A stretch of 64,000 bases of DNA from Thermincola carboxydiphila (lineage in GTDB: Bacteria > Bacillota > Thermincolia > Thermincolales > UBA2595). Below are positions 1 to 7,960 of this stretch, piece by piece (position 1 is the first letter of the stretch; the number at the start of each line of letters is the position of its first letter). The notes below the pieces were generated by a model. The model had not been told where the DNA came from and searched no databases. It saw nothing but the letters and a program-made list of their open reading frames with translations. The position numbers and the translations under genes were made by a program. Location: assembly GCA_016841725.1 (NCBI GenBank), contig JAENYP010000015.1:1-64000 (forward strand), given 5' to 3'.

Positions 1-41
1 TAGTGGCTCATTTTTTTTCTGGCGACTGGCTCAGTTTTTTC

Positions 42-71
42 TTGACAATCGCAATCTAATTTGCATATCTA
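42..71 (+). promoter_or_regulatory. candidate sigma-A promoter of yjbQ
   Basis: A perfect -35 hexamer TTGACA lies at 42-47. The first copy of the downstream 13-bp repeat supplies a -10-like TATCTA at 66-71, 18 bp away. The same -10-like string recurs in every repeat copy, so the exact start point is unclear. Seen in sequence; activity is inferred. Confidence 0.45.
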
Positions 72-108
72 ATTTGCATATCTAATTTGCATATCTAATT
101 TGCATATC
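57..108 (+). repeat. 13-bp tandem repeat, four copies, in the yjbQ leader
   Basis: Four exact consecutive copies of TAATTTGCATATC lie between the -35 box and the yjbQ ribosome binding site. Each copy carries a -10-like TATCTA across the junction. It may be an iterated operator or a slippage-prone promoter region. Confidence 0.9.
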
Positions 109-138
109 TTACATGTTGTATATTTGGAGGGATAAATC

Positions 139-555
139 ATGAAAAGCCACCGAAAAGAATTATGGTTCGAAACCAGAGAAAGGCGGAAACTGATCAACAT
201 CACCCCACAGGTGGAACAGGTACTTTCTGAAAGTGGCATCAAAGAAGGTCTGCTGTTATGTAATGCCATGCATATCACTGCCAGTGTCTTTATCAATGAT
301 GATGAAAGCGGGCTGCATCAGGATTTTGAAACCTGGCTGGAAAAGCTGGCACCTGAGAAACCCTATGAACAATATCACCATAATGGGTATGAGGACAACG
401 CTGATGCCCACCTGAAGCGCACTGTCATGGGACGGGAAGTGGTTGTGGCCGTAACAGGCGGCAGACTGGATTTGGGTCCCTGGGAACAGATATTTTATGG
501 TGAGTTTGACGGCAAACGCAAAAAACGTGTTTTGGTTAAGATAATCGGTGAATAA
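139..555 (+). CDS. yjbQ: YjbQ family protein (UPF0047, secondary thiamine-phosphate synthase type)
   Basis: A 138-residue protein of the YjbQ/UPF0047 family, about the usual length. Family signatures are visible: an H-T-A stretch near residues 45-48 leading into a FINDDE acidic motif (51-56), a Y-E-D-N-x-D-A-H segment near 84-91, and the closing [16 protein letters not shown] region at 110-125. Members are small cytosolic proteins; some complement thiamine-phosphate synthase mutants, but the physiological role is not settled. The ATG follows a GGAGG ribosome binding site at 127-131. It stands alone on the + strand, preceded by a tandem-repeat promoter and followed by a hairpin-rich non-coding region. 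No key residue appears to be missing. Confidence 0.9.
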   Translation: MKSHRKELWFETRERRKLINITPQVEQVLSESGIKEGLLLCNAMHITASVFINDDESGLHQDFETWLEKLAPEKPYEQYHHNGYEDNADAHLKRTVMGREVVVAVTGGRLDLGPWEQIFYGEFDGKRKKRVLVKIIGE

Positions 556-633
556 CACCCTAGGGAAAAGGAGACCAAATTGTCTCCAGATTACTGCCAA
601 CCTTATATTCTTTGAGTATTAAAATGTAACATG

Positions 634-751
634 GACAGGGGTAGATGAATTCCTCGGGCGGGCTACATCTCCGCCGGCATCCGCTCCCGCTTTGCGGTCG
701 CGGGCCGGACGGACGACAGACTCCGCCCTCCGGAACACATCTACCCCTGTC
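634..751 (+). repeat. palindromic repeat element, copy A
   Basis: A 118-bp imperfect palindrome. The ends GACAGGGGTAGATG and CATCTACCCCTGTC are exact reverse complements, and pairing continues inward through GGGCGG/CCGCCC. Inside is a conserved left strand GGGCTACATCTC, a GC-rich apical hairpin with a TTT-containing loop, and a conserved right strand GACGACAGACTCCG. Related copies lie at 42090-42200 and 54714-54832 in the same orientation. It has no coding potential of its own: the short frames crossing it are artefacts of its GC-rich sequence. It may be a MITE-like element or a structured 3'-UTR RNA. Confidence 0.9.
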
Positions 752-799
752 TTATTACATGTTTTTAGTTCAAAATTATTGACTTTGTCAGCAGTCTGG

Positions 800-823
800 A
801 GACAAAATTGTCTTCTTTTTTTT
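800..823 (+). terminator. intrinsic terminator, + strand
   Basis: Hairpin AGACAA-AA-TTGTCT is followed by TC and a run of eight T. It would end transcripts from yjbQ that read through repeat copy A. A related palindrome, GGAGACCAAATTGTCTCC, sits at 570-587 just after the yjbQ stop, without a T run. Confidence 0.7.
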
Positions 824-911
824 ATGCCTGAAGGCTTAACTTCTCTGGATAAAGGAAAACCCGCATCTTTTTGGCCTTCCCGAAATATAGTTAAATCAAC
901 AGAGTTCTTGG

Positions 912-1016
912 CGTCAGGTGGGGTTTGGACCCCATCTGACGATTAGAAATCGTTATCCAGGAGCTTAGCGCCGCTTATCTCCCACCTAAAGAGGTGGGAG
1001 TCTAGCGGCGGTTAGC
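912..1016. other. pair of consecutive long hairpins in non-coding DNA
   Basis: The first hairpin (912-941) has a 13-bp stem with one G.T pair and loop TTGG. The second (963-1016) has an upper stem CTCCCACCT/AGGTGGGAG around loop AAAG and a lower stem CGCCGCT/AGCGGCG separated by a small internal loop. Together with copy A and the terminator, they fill the 514-bp gap between yjbQ and the L,D-transpeptidase. No open frame or tRNA fold fits. They may be a degenerate end of an IS200/IS605-type element or a structured RNA; this is not resolved. Confidence 0.6.
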
Positions 1017-1069
1017 TATCGGACAAAAATAAGTCAGCCAAAAAGCAAAATATAGCGGGAGGTATTCAA

Positions 1070-2443
1070 TTGAGAGGAACCAAGGTTCTTCTGTTTAGTA
1101 AGACTAAATTAGCTTTAGTCATAAGTCTAATTTGTTTCATGTCATTTAGTTTATGGATAATACAGTACTCCAGCTGTAAAATCTCTACACATAAAGGCCC
1201 TGCTGAAACAGACCTGACAATCAATTTTATATTACCTATGCAGCAAGATGACTTGAAGTCCAAAATAAGCATTCTTCCTGAAATACCAACCACAAAGATA
1301 TCCTATAAGCTTAGGTGGAAAAACCGTTCAACTGCAGTTTTAGCACTGAAACAAGATGGTCTTCCATATGGCCAGCTTTTAACAGTCAAAATAAACCGGG
1401 CTGGAACGAAACTGCCCTTTATTAAGAAGAGTTTCAAAACCATGTTTCGGTCTTCTGTCCCGGTTTCTTTGGTTTCAGATCAGGAACTGCATGACATCTG
1501 TACGAAAGGCCCAGTCCCAATTTCATTTAACACTCCTGTAATCCCTGAGGACATGTTGAAATTTATTAAACTTCCCGCACCGGGAAAAGTGGAACCGGTA
1601 AACATTAATTTTCAGAGCAAAATCTATTCTGACCACAGCCGTTGGCAGTACATTCCCTTCCCTCCCCTCGAAAATAATACCTCTTATGAAATCATAATTA
1701 CTCCGGGCCTACACAGCAAAAGCAGGGCTGAACTTGATGCAGAAAAGAAAATAACCTTTGACACAGCCCCTCAAATTAGCGTATTAAGCACTAATCCGGC
1801 TGATCAAAGTGCCGGCATATCTCTATATAAAAAAATAGAAGTCACTCTCGACCAGGATATAATCAAAGGTTCCATGAAGATTACAGACCTGAAAACAAAA
1901 AAACTCCTCACCGGAGCAGCAGAAATAAGCGGAAAAAAAATCCTTTTTAAACCTGCCAACTGCTTTTTGCCGGGAAGAAAGTACAGAGTAAATCTGAATG
2001 TAACAGCTGCTAACAATGAGTCACTGGAAGATTACTGTTTTTCTTTTAATACTTCAAAGATGGAGGATACCTACTGGCTGGATGTCAATGTGGGGGAAAC
2101 CCATAGTGTCACCGTATATAAAGGTGATGAAATCATTCGCCTGATGCCGGCATCGGGAGGACGTGCGGAAACTCCCACCCCATTGGGCCTCTTTTATACC
2201 CAAGACAGAGGCCACAGTTTTTGGTCTCCCCGGTTTGGAGAAGGGGCTACATACTGGGTCAGATTGGTCGGTCAGGTCTTGATACACTCTGTTCCGCGGG
2301 ATGATAAATGGGAAATTAAGAAGGATGAACATGATAAACTCGGACTGCCGGCAAGCCATGGTTGTATTCGTTTAAGTGAAGAAGACGCTAAATGGGTTTA
2401 CCAAAATATCCCCAGAGGTACTATGGTGATTATTCACTTATAA
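1070..2443 (+). CDS. membrane-anchored L,D-transpeptidase with Ig-like region
   Basis: A 457-residue cell-wall enzyme. Residues about 10-31 form a hydrophobic signal anchor, so the rest lies outside the membrane. The middle holds beta-rich Ig-like segments of the kind found in bacterial surface proteins (about 90-320). The C-terminal YkuD domain carries the catalytic SHGCIRLS motif, with the nucleophile Cys at about 432 and an upstream His in IHSVP near 406. The family makes 3-3 crosslinks or anchors proteins on peptidoglycan. The start is TTG at 1070 with GGGAGG at 1058-1063; no better ATG is available. The 3' end lies just before spmA, so a role in spore cortex or coat maturation is possible but inferred. 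Confidence 0.85.
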   Translation: MRGTKVLLFSKTKLALVISLICFMSFSLWIIQYSSCKISTHKGPAETDLTINFILPMQQDDLKSKISILPEIPTTKISYKLRWKNRSTAVLALKQDGLPYGQLLTVKINRAGTKLPFIKKSFKTMFRSSVPVSLVSDQELHDICTKGPVPISFNTPVIPEDMLKFIKLPAPGKVEPVNINFQSKIYSDHSRWQYIPFPPLENNTSYEIIITPGLHSKSRAELDAEKKITFDTAPQISVLSTNPADQSAGISLYKKIEVTLDQDIIKGSMKITDLKTKKLLTGAAEISGKKILFKPANCFLPGRKYRVNLNVTAANNESLEDYCFSFNTSKMEDTYWLDVNVGETHSVTVYKGDEIIRLMPASGGRAETPTPLGLFYTQDRGHSFWSPRFGEGATYWVRLVGQVLIHSVPRDDKWEIKKDEHDKLGLPASHGCIRLSEEDAKWVYQNIPRGTMVIIHL

Positions 2444-2460
2444 CCAAAGGAGGTTATGCT

Positions 2461-3048
2461 ATTAATAAGGCTTTTGGTTTTTTAATCATTTCAAGTATTA
2501 TTGCCGCAGCCTTTACAGGTAAGATAAGTACTTTAACTGCAGATACAATGTCAGCTGCAGCTGCAGGAGTTACCCGGGTCTTTGGACTTATCGGAATTCT
2601 TACTTTATGGCTGGGAGTGGCTAAAATAGCCGAACGTTCCGGGTTGCTAAGGTTATTTACCAAGGTGTTACAACCCTTCCTGAGCCTGCTTTTCCCCAGC
2701 ATCCCCAAAGGCCACCCGGCAATGGGGTCTATACTTATGAACTTTAGCGCTAACCTCTTTGGATTTGGCAGCGCTGCTACTCCCTTTGGGTTAAAAGCTA
2801 TGCAGGAACTGCAGAGTTTAAATCGTTCCGAGAATGCAAGTGAGGCCATGTGCACATTTCTGGCCATAAATACTTCCAGCCTTACGCTCATACCAAGTAC
2901 CATAATTGCTCTTCGGGTCAATGCTCATTCTGCAAACCCGGCAGAAATTGTTGGCCCAATGATAATTGCAACCCTTGTGTCCACTTTCGTAGCCGTAAAC
3001 GCGGACATTCTCTGCCGCTTTCACAGCCGGAAAAGAGGCTTGAACTGA
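2461..3048 (+). CDS. spmA: spore maturation protein A, probable ATT start
   Basis: A multi-pass membrane protein of the nucleoside-recognition family, needed with SpmB for spore core dehydration in Bacillus. Conserved SpmA features are present: FWLG-like helix (here LTLWLGVAKIAERSGLL), HPAMGSILMNFSANLFGFG, AATPFGLKAMQELQ and the INTSSLTLIPSTIIALR segment. Starting at ATT 2461 gives 195 residues, matching the usual length of about 196, and AAAGGAGG at 2446-2453 is ideally spaced. The only in-frame ATG (2392) overlaps the upstream gene by 52 bp, has no clear ribosome binding site, and adds 23 residues foreign to the family. An ATG at 2456 is out of frame. Either an AUU start or a one-base indel is implied. 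The stop overlaps the spmB ATG (TGATG). Confidence 0.85.
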   Translation: MNKAFGFLIISSIIAAAFTGKISTLTADTMSAAAAGVTRVFGLIGILTLWLGVAKIAERSGLLRLFTKVLQPFLSLLFPSIPKGHPAMGSILMNFSANLFGFGSAATPFGLKAMQELQSLNRSENASEAMCTFLAINTSSLTLIPSTIIALRVNAHSANPAEIVGPMIIATLVSTFVAVNADILCRFHSRKRGLN

Positions 3049-3584
3049 TGGTTATTCATTGGATAAACACAGTTAGCAGTTGGTTTATCCCATTTTTTTT
3101 GCTGGCAGTTTTTCTGCATGGCAGTTATAAAAAAATACCCCTCTATGACACCTTCATTGAAGGAGCCAGGGAAGGTTTTACTCTGGCTGTGAGGCTTATC
3201 CCCTATGTAGTGGGTATATATGTTGCCGTTAGTTTATTTGAAAATTCCGGAGCAATGGACATCCTGCTCTACCCTTTTCGACCGGCGCTAACTTTTCTGG
3301 GTGTACCTGAAGAGGTAATACCATTAATGGTGGTACGCCCCCTCTCCGGCCCGGCAGCCCTTGGGATAACCGCCGGCCTTATTGAAAAGTTCGGCCCTGA
3401 CTCCTATATTGGGCGGTTAGCTTCCGTAATTGACGGAAGTACCGATACCACTTTATATATTCTGGCTGTATATTTTGCATCAGTAGGAGTAAAAAACCCA
3501 CGGTATTCCCTGCCAGTGGGCCTTACTTCGGATTTCTCCGGTTTTATCGCTGCATTACTGATATGTCAAATGGTTTTTGCTTAA
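3048..3584 (+). CDS. spmB: spore maturation protein B
   Basis: A 178-residue membrane protein, exactly the usual SpmB length, acting with SpmA. The start ATG shares bases with the spmA TGA (TGATG), so translation is coupled. Family segments include WFIPFFLLAV at the N terminus, the PLYDTFIEGAREGF stretch, the VVRPLSGPAALG motif and SVIDGSTDTTLYILAVYF. Several hydrophobic helices are visible. An in-frame extension upstream to 2850 exists but lies inside spmA and is not used. It ends 12 bp from the convergent ridA. Confidence 0.92.
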   Translation: MVIHWINTVSSWFIPFFLLAVFLHGSYKKIPLYDTFIEGAREGFTLAVRLIPYVVGIYVAVSLFENSGAMDILLYPFRPALTFLGVPEEVIPLMVVRPLSGPAALGITAGLIEKFGPDSYIGRLASVIDGSTDTTLYILAVYFASVGVKNPRYSLPVGLTSDFSGFIAALLICQMVFA

Positions 3585-3596
3585 CGTACTATGGTT

Positions 3597-3977
3597 TCAG
3601 TCTCTGTGAGCCATAACCTCTATTTCAATCCTGGCTCCCAGCGGCAATTGGGCCACCCCTATCGCACTCCTCGCTGGGAATGGTGCCTGGAACTGTTTTT
3701 CATAAACTGAATTCATGGCACTGAAGTCATCCATATTAGTCAAAAATACTGTAATTTTAACAACACTTTCAAGAGTCAATCCTGCCGCCTTCAAAACATT
3801 TGATATATTTTTAAAACACTGTTCTGTTTGGAGAGTAATATCCCCCTCTGTTATTTTACCGGTTTTAAAATCCAGGGGAATCTGCCCTGAAAGATAGATA
3901 AAACCACCTGATTCCACAGCATGCGAATAGGGACCCACAGAAATAGTTCCCTCAGCAGTAAAGGCCTTTTTTGCCAT
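3597..3977 (-). CDS. ridA: RidA family reactive enamine/imine deaminase
   Basis: A 126-residue protein of the Rid/YjgF/YER057c family, which hydrolyses reactive 2-aminoacrylate-type enamines released by PLP enzymes. Characteristic stretches are GPYSHAV near 15-21, YLSGQIPLD near 28-36, and the end with PARSAIGVAQLPLGARIEIE. The conserved substrate-binding Arg is about residue 103 and the conserved Glu about 120, so the active site looks complete. It is a single gene with its own ribosome binding site (GGAGG in the leader), convergent with spmB. Confidence 0.93.
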   Translation of the reverse strand: MAKKAFTAEGTISVGPYSHAVESGGFIYLSGQIPLDFKTGKITEGDITLQTEQCFKNISNVLKAAGLTLESVVKITVFLTNMDDFSAMNSVYEKQFQAPFPARSAIGVAQLPLGARIEIEVMAHRD

Positions 3978-4033
3978 TTCAATACCTCCATGTCTTTATT
4001 TTTCATTAACTTAATTTTAACCTGTTTTTTCGA

Positions 4034-4063
4034 TTGGACTCACACCAAATAAAGGGATATAAT
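4034..4063 (+). promoter_or_regulatory. sigma-A promoter for the gene at 4124
   Basis: -35 TTGGAC (4034-4039) and a perfect -10 TATAAT (4058-4063) with an 18-bp spacer, about 60 bp before the start codon. Seen in sequence. Confidence 0.65.
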
Positions 4064-4123
4064 AATATTAGGTCTGGATAAAAATTACTCTCTGAGTGTA
4101 TTCTAATTCCAGGAGGTGCTGTT

Positions 4124-5230
4124 ATGGGTACTGTGAAGAGCCTTACACTGGCCAGGACCATGATCACTCACAGAGAAGTTATTGACAGGGGATACAACAA
4201 CACAGAAGAAGTGGTCTCACTGCTTCCCCCGAAGCTGCATGAACTGATGGGCAAAATAAAGAGGCTTGGTTTTGACATCCATTTTCGCTATGATCTTGAA
4301 GATACCTTTATGTACCAGGAATCCGGACATTTAATAATATATATCCGGCAGGATAAATTCAGGGAGGACCATATTGCCGAATTAATGGTGCTTTTCATTA
4401 TCAGGCAAGCCCTAACTACAACTTACCAGATAGCAAATAAGATTATGCCCACCATCAGCGGCACACTGTGTTTTTTCAGCATCAGCCTGTTTCGGGCCCT
4501 GATTGAGTTCTACTTACAGGCCTGTCTCGGTTATGACATGGCTGAAAATAACTATAAGCAGATTAATTCATATGTTAACGGTAAACCCATTTCAAAAATT
4601 GACCCCGCATATGGCGCCCTTCTTTCAATGGTATCTGTACATACAGTGGATCCCAATTACACCAGGATTAAGCTGAAGGAGATTGGGGAACGTGATGTCC
4701 AGCTGGCCAAGTGGTGCAGAGGGGTTATTTTTATCATTGATAAGAATGGGATAGACACCGAATCAGAAATTATGCAGTGTTTCTTTGACCTGGAGCTTTT
4801 CGCCCGGGAACTGGGACTGATCAGGGAAACCCGGCTGCATTCGGTAGGAGCTTTTCATTCTGCATTTCTTAATGACAGAGTGATTAAAAAGATAACTGAC
4901 CCACTTCCGGCCTTTGGGATTGCCCCTGAAACGGAAAAAGACCAAACTGATTTTTGCAGGTGGATTGAAACCTTTGACTACATTGCCCCCGGAAACTTCT
5001 GGGAGCTGGCCCATTCAGAGCAGGAAAGAATTTTCCGGCTTCTGTTTGAGTGGCTCAAAGAAAACAGTTATATCAGGATAGCCGACAGCCGCTGGCCGAT
5101 TATGCCCATAAACAGCTGGCTGGTAAAACAGAGATATATTTCCGGTCAGCTTTTGTTAAACAGAGGCCTGTTCAAAAAAGCCAGGATGCTTCATGGATTT
5201 TTTAATGAAGTGGGACTGGAGCAGTTTTAG
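4124..5230 (+). CDS. conserved hypothetical protein, 368 aa
   Basis: I do not recognise a family. The 368-residue product begins at ATG with AGGAGG at 4111-4116 and has a plausible sigma-A promoter upstream, so it is a real, separately transcribed gene. It has no signal peptide or clear transmembrane helix. Residues about 95-145 are the most hydrophobic part. The composition is mixed alpha/beta with several aromatic-rich stretches in the C-terminal third, including the FWELAHSEQERIFRLLFEWL helix. No cysteine cluster, P-loop or HTH was found. It converges with dinB, leaving only three bases between the genes. Confidence 0.75.
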   Translation: MGTVKSLTLARTMITHREVIDRGYNNTEEVVSLLPPKLHELMGKIKRLGFDIHFRYDLEDTFMYQESGHLIIYIRQDKFREDHIAELMVLFIIRQALTTTYQIANKIMPTISGTLCFFSISLFRALIEFYLQACLGYDMAENNYKQINSYVNGKPISKIDPAYGALLSMVSVHTVDPNYTRIKLKEIGERDVQLAKWCRGVIFIIDKNGIDTESEIMQCFFDLELFARELGLIRETRLHSVGAFHSAFLNDRVIKKITDPLPAFGIAPETEKDQTDFCRWIETFDYIAPGNFWELAHSEQERIFRLLFEWLKENSYIRIADSRWPIMPINSWLVKQRYISGQLLLNRGLFKKARMLHGFFNEVGLEQF

Positions 5231-5233
5231 ATT

Positions 5234-6406
5234 TCATTTCACGGGGTCGTCCCACTGTTTATTCAGAGATACGCCCCTGACTATACTGTTATACCCAAAC
5301 CGTTTCTTTATTTGGTCACAGGCGTTGTCAAGTTTACGCAGTTTCTCTTTTTCATTAAACAAGTCAACCTGTTCGTAACGCTTTGGCACCAGATTGGAAA
5401 CACTTACCCCGATTAACCTGACTTTTTTGTCCTGAGGCCAATTACTCTTAAACAGCCTGACAGCCGTGCTGCATATTTCTTCAGAAATATCGGTGTATTC
5501 ACTAAGAGTATGAGACCATGTGCGGTTAGTAAAATCTGTTTCCCGGAGTATCAGGGTAACAGTTTTGCACATATACCTCCCCTGCCTTACCCTGTGGCCA
5601 ACTTTTTCAGCTATTTCCATAATGGCTTTTTTTATTTCCGGCCCTTTGTAGTCCCGGCTCAATGTAAATTGATTCCCTATTGATTTAAGGTCATCATGGG
5701 AATTTGGGTTAACTGAACTGCAGCTTTCCCCATTTGCCGACACGTGCAGGGCGCGTCCCGGCGCCCCCAGTTTCCTTTCCAGGATATCCGGAGGAAATCC
5801 GGCCAGGTCACCAATGGTGTAAATACCAAGGGAATTCAGTTTCTTCTGAGTGCTGCCCCCGACCCCGAATAATTTCTTGACCGGTAACGGCCAGAGTCTT
5901 GCCGGCACTTCACTTTTGGTAATCAGGGTCAGGCCGTCAGGCTTCTCCAGTTCAGCAGCCATTTTGGCGACAACTTTGTTGGGGCCAATGCCCACAGAGC
6001 ACAAAACGCCAACTTCTTCCCAGATTCTTTTTTTTATCATTTTGGCTGTCTCCACAATATCACAGTGAGAACCAGCCATGTCTACAAATGCCTCATCTAT
6101 AGAGAACTGCTCCACAAGGGGAGAAAAATCTCTGATAATATTCATAATCCTTTTGGAAAACTCCAGGTATCTCTTATGGTCTGGCCTTAGATATATACCA
6201 TCCGGCACCAGTTTCTCAGCTTCCCATTTTGGCATTGTGGTCTTCACACCATACTTCTTCGCTTCATAAGAGGCAGCCAGCACAATGCCGTGCCTCTTAT
6301 CCGGGTCTCCACAAACCACTACCGGCTTACCCCTCAGGGCTGGATCAAGGGCCTGGTGTACCGATGCAAAAAATGAATTCATATCAATCAGCATAATATT
6401 GCACAA
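5234..6406 (-). CDS. dinB: DNA polymerase IV (Y-family translesion polymerase)
   Basis: About 390 residues with the full Y-family layout. The N-terminal palm begins MLIDMNSFFASVHQA with the first metal-binding Asp. The second catalytic motif, SIDEAFVDM, follows near residue 105, then the HhH/thumb region and little-finger domain. The C terminus carries QVDLF, a canonical beta-clamp-binding motif. The preferred start is TTG at 6406 behind AAAGAGG, placing it after the stop of the upstream gene at 6423. ATG at 6394 is the alternative, and a longer frame from 6475 would overlap the upstream gene without family support. No LexA box was seen in front of this cluster, unlike recA. Confidence 0.93.
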   Translation of the reverse strand: MCNIMLIDMNSFFASVHQALDPALRGKPVVVCGDPDKRHGIVLAASYEAKKYGVKTTMPKWEAEKLVPDGIYLRPDHKRYLEFSKRIMNIIRDFSPLVEQFSIDEAFVDMAGSHCDIVETAKMIKKRIWEEVGVLCSVGIGPNKVVAKMAAELEKPDGLTLITKSEVPARLWPLPVKKLFGVGGSTQKKLNSLGIYTIGDLAGFPPDILERKLGAPGRALHVSANGESCSSVNPNSHDDLKSIGNQFTLSRDYKGPEIKKAIMEIAEKVGHRVRQGRYMCKTVTLILRETDFTNRTWSHTLSEYTDISEEICSTAVRLFKSNWPQDKKVRLIGVSVSNLVPKRYEQVDLFNEKEKLRKLDNACDQIKKRFGYNSIVRGVSLNKQWDDPVK

Positions 6407-6422
6407 ACTATCAACCTCTTTG

Positions 6423-7025
6423 CTAGTATCTTCCCGCTTCAACAAACAAGTACCAAACGGAAAACAGGACTCCAATTATCAAAGGAATAAGTATTATCCA
6501 AGTTAGCTTTCTGGCCGCCTTCCCCCGGAAATCCATCACATTTCCCTGAATAGCAGCCTCTTCACTGTCATCAGTAATAGCAGTCTCTTCACTGTCGTCA
6601 GTAATAGCAGCCTCTTCACTGTCGTCATTGTTCCCATAATCTTCACAGGTATCATTATCTTCGCAGGTATCATTATCTTCAGCAATTTCACTGTTAATCA
6701 GAAACATGGCTTCCTGCAGCTGGTGCTGCAATACATAAATATCGATACCCAGTCTGGAAACCCCCATAAATACTTTGAGATACTGCCCACCTTCACGGTA
6801 TTTCCGCAGTGTCAGTATATTATGAGCCTCCAGCAGCGCCTGTATCAGGTCAGCTTCATGTTCATCTGACACAGTAACCAAAAGCACTTCTGCTGCCTTT
6901 CCCCTTATGGGTGTTTCTGCTTCTGCTTCAGGCTCAGAGTCCAATTCGGGCACGGTTTCGACCCAGCAGTAAGCACACAGGTCATCTTCCTCCTGAAATC
7001 TCCTGCATTTCGGACACCAGGGCAT
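6423..7025 (-). CDS. zinc-ribbon and C-terminal-anchor membrane protein with repetitive acidic linker
   Basis: A 200-residue protein of unknown function. The N terminus holds a compact zinc ribbon (Cys 4, 7, 17 and 20). Next is a DUF2007-like segment at about 45-110 (the LVTVSDEHEADLIQALLEAH region), a domain often found on small signalling or regulatory proteins. An acidic linker built from repeats (EDNDTC twice, then ITDDSEEAA about three times) leads to one hydrophobic helix at about 176-195 and a short tail, giving a cytoplasmic domain on a C-terminal anchor. The start has GGGAGG well spaced. Its start lies inside the end of the upstream MBL gene (44-bp overlap), so the two are coupled. 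DUF2007 is a tentative call. Confidence 0.75.
   Translation of the reverse strand: MPWCPKCRRFQEEDDLCAYCWVETVPELDSEPEAEAETPIRGKAAEVLLVTVSDEHEADLIQALLEAHNILTLRKYREGGQYLKVFMGVSRLGIDIYVLQHQLQEAMFLINSEIAEDNDTCEDNDTCEDYGNNDDSEEAAITDDSEETAITDDSEEAAIQGNVMDFRGKAARKLTWIILIPLIIGVLFSVWYLFVEAGRY
6551..6676 (-). repeat. in-frame minisatellites in the 6423-7025 gene
   Basis: A 27-bp unit (starting at 6551, 6578 and 6605, the last partial) encodes the ITDDSEEAA repeats. An 18-bp unit repeated at about 6641-6676 encodes EDNDTC. Both periods are multiples of three, so copy-number change would keep the frame. Confidence 0.85.
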
Positions 7026-7923
7026 AATGGTCCCTCCCTTGCTTCCATTTCATCATATTGCCGGTAAATATATATTCCAGCCTGCCTTCACCGTAAAGGC
7101 AGGACAAGTAGGAACGTATTGTATTTGACAGCAGCAGGTACTGGTTCAAATCCAGGGATATTCCATAAATATTGCAGAGTTTTTCCAAGACCTCCTCAGA
7201 GGTCACCGGGTCTGCGCAAATGCTCAGGATATTATCCATTATCTCCAGTACTTTATTTTTGTTTGTTTCTGCAAGCATATGTAAATCCGAAAGCGGTTTT
7301 CCATGACCGGGCACATAAACCTCAGCATCAATCAATTTCAGCCTGTCGAGGGTTTCCAGGTGTGCCTTGACATCAAAAAGGAAGAAAAGGTGGTATTTGT
7401 TGATTATATTTTCGGGAAACAGGCTGTCTGCTATAAAGAAAACATTATCAGGTGTTATAATTCCCACCATATCAAAAAAGTGTCCCGGGAGATGCACCGA
7501 CTTTAAGTCTGAATCAGCAACTGCCCCGGGTTCAGAGATAACATCAGTAACCGTAGATTGCTTTGCCATGAGAAATTTGTTCTTCATGTCTTTGTGGGGA
7601 AATCCTCCAAAGAGGAATGCCGGTTCAAGCAGCGGGTTTTCAATAAACCCGCATTCCCCCCGGGGAGCTGCAATCCGACACTCCGTCCGCTGCTGCAAAA
7701 AAGCGTTGCCGCCTATGTGGTCGGCATTTGAATGGGTGTTTATAATCATTTTCAGGTTCCAGCCGTGCTCATTTAACAAGCGAAGAATCTGCCTGCCGGC
7801 TTCCTTGTCATTCCCGCTGTCAATCAGAACCGCCTGATCACCTTCTACGAAAATACCTATATTGGCAGGCGCCGGAATATAATAGGTATTTCCCCTGATA
7901 TGCTTAAGTGTCAATTGGGCCAT
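6982..7923 (-). CDS. metallo-beta-lactamase-fold hydrolase with HxNxDH motif
   Basis: A 313-residue MBL-fold protein starting MAQLTLKHIRGN with GAGGAG upstream. The metal motif reads T-H64-S-N66-A-D68-H69, so the usual second His of HxHxDH is Asn. Later ligands are present: LPGHFFD supplies a His, SLFP follows an Asp in FIADS, and VPGHGKPL gives the last His. The C-terminal third (about 215-313) resembles a helical or winged domain as in other MBL hydrolases of unknown substrate. Asn66 could still bind metal or leave a single-metal site. A longer frame to 8202 runs into the upstream lipoprotein gene and is not supported. It overlaps the next gene by 44 bp. Confidence 0.85.
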   Translation of the reverse strand: MAQLTLKHIRGNTYYIPAPANIGIFVEGDQAVLIDSGNDKEAGRQILRLLNEHGWNLKMIINTHSNADHIGGNAFLQQRTECRIAAPRGECGFIENPLLEPAFLFGGFPHKDMKNKFLMAKQSTVTDVISEPGAVADSDLKSVHLPGHFFDMVGIITPDNVFFIADSLFPENIINKYHLFFLFDVKAHLETLDRLKLIDAEVYVPGHGKPLSDLHMLAETNKNKVLEIMDNILSICADPVTSEEVLEKLCNIYGISLDLNQYLLLSNTIRSYLSCLYGEGRLEYIFTGNMMKWKQGRDHYALVSEMQEISGGR

Positions 7924-7960
7924 GGATTTTCTCCTCAGCTTCCTTTTTAAATATTCCCGA

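Noticed and set aside
692-946. 84-aa open frame across palindromic element A
   Set aside because: It is a GC-rich shadow of the inverted repeat and has no ribosome binding site; the equivalent frame in copy B (54772-55164) also exists but encodes a different protein end, so coding is not conserved.
912-1016. tRNA or tRNA-Sec gene
   Set aside because: No acceptor stem, TTCRA loop or anticodon arm can be drawn; the hairpins are simple inverted repeats.
6406-6475. Longer dinB starting at 6475
   Set aside because: The extra residues lie inside the upstream gene, lack a ribosome binding site and do not match the DNA polymerase IV N terminus; TTG 6406 or ATG 6394 fits better.
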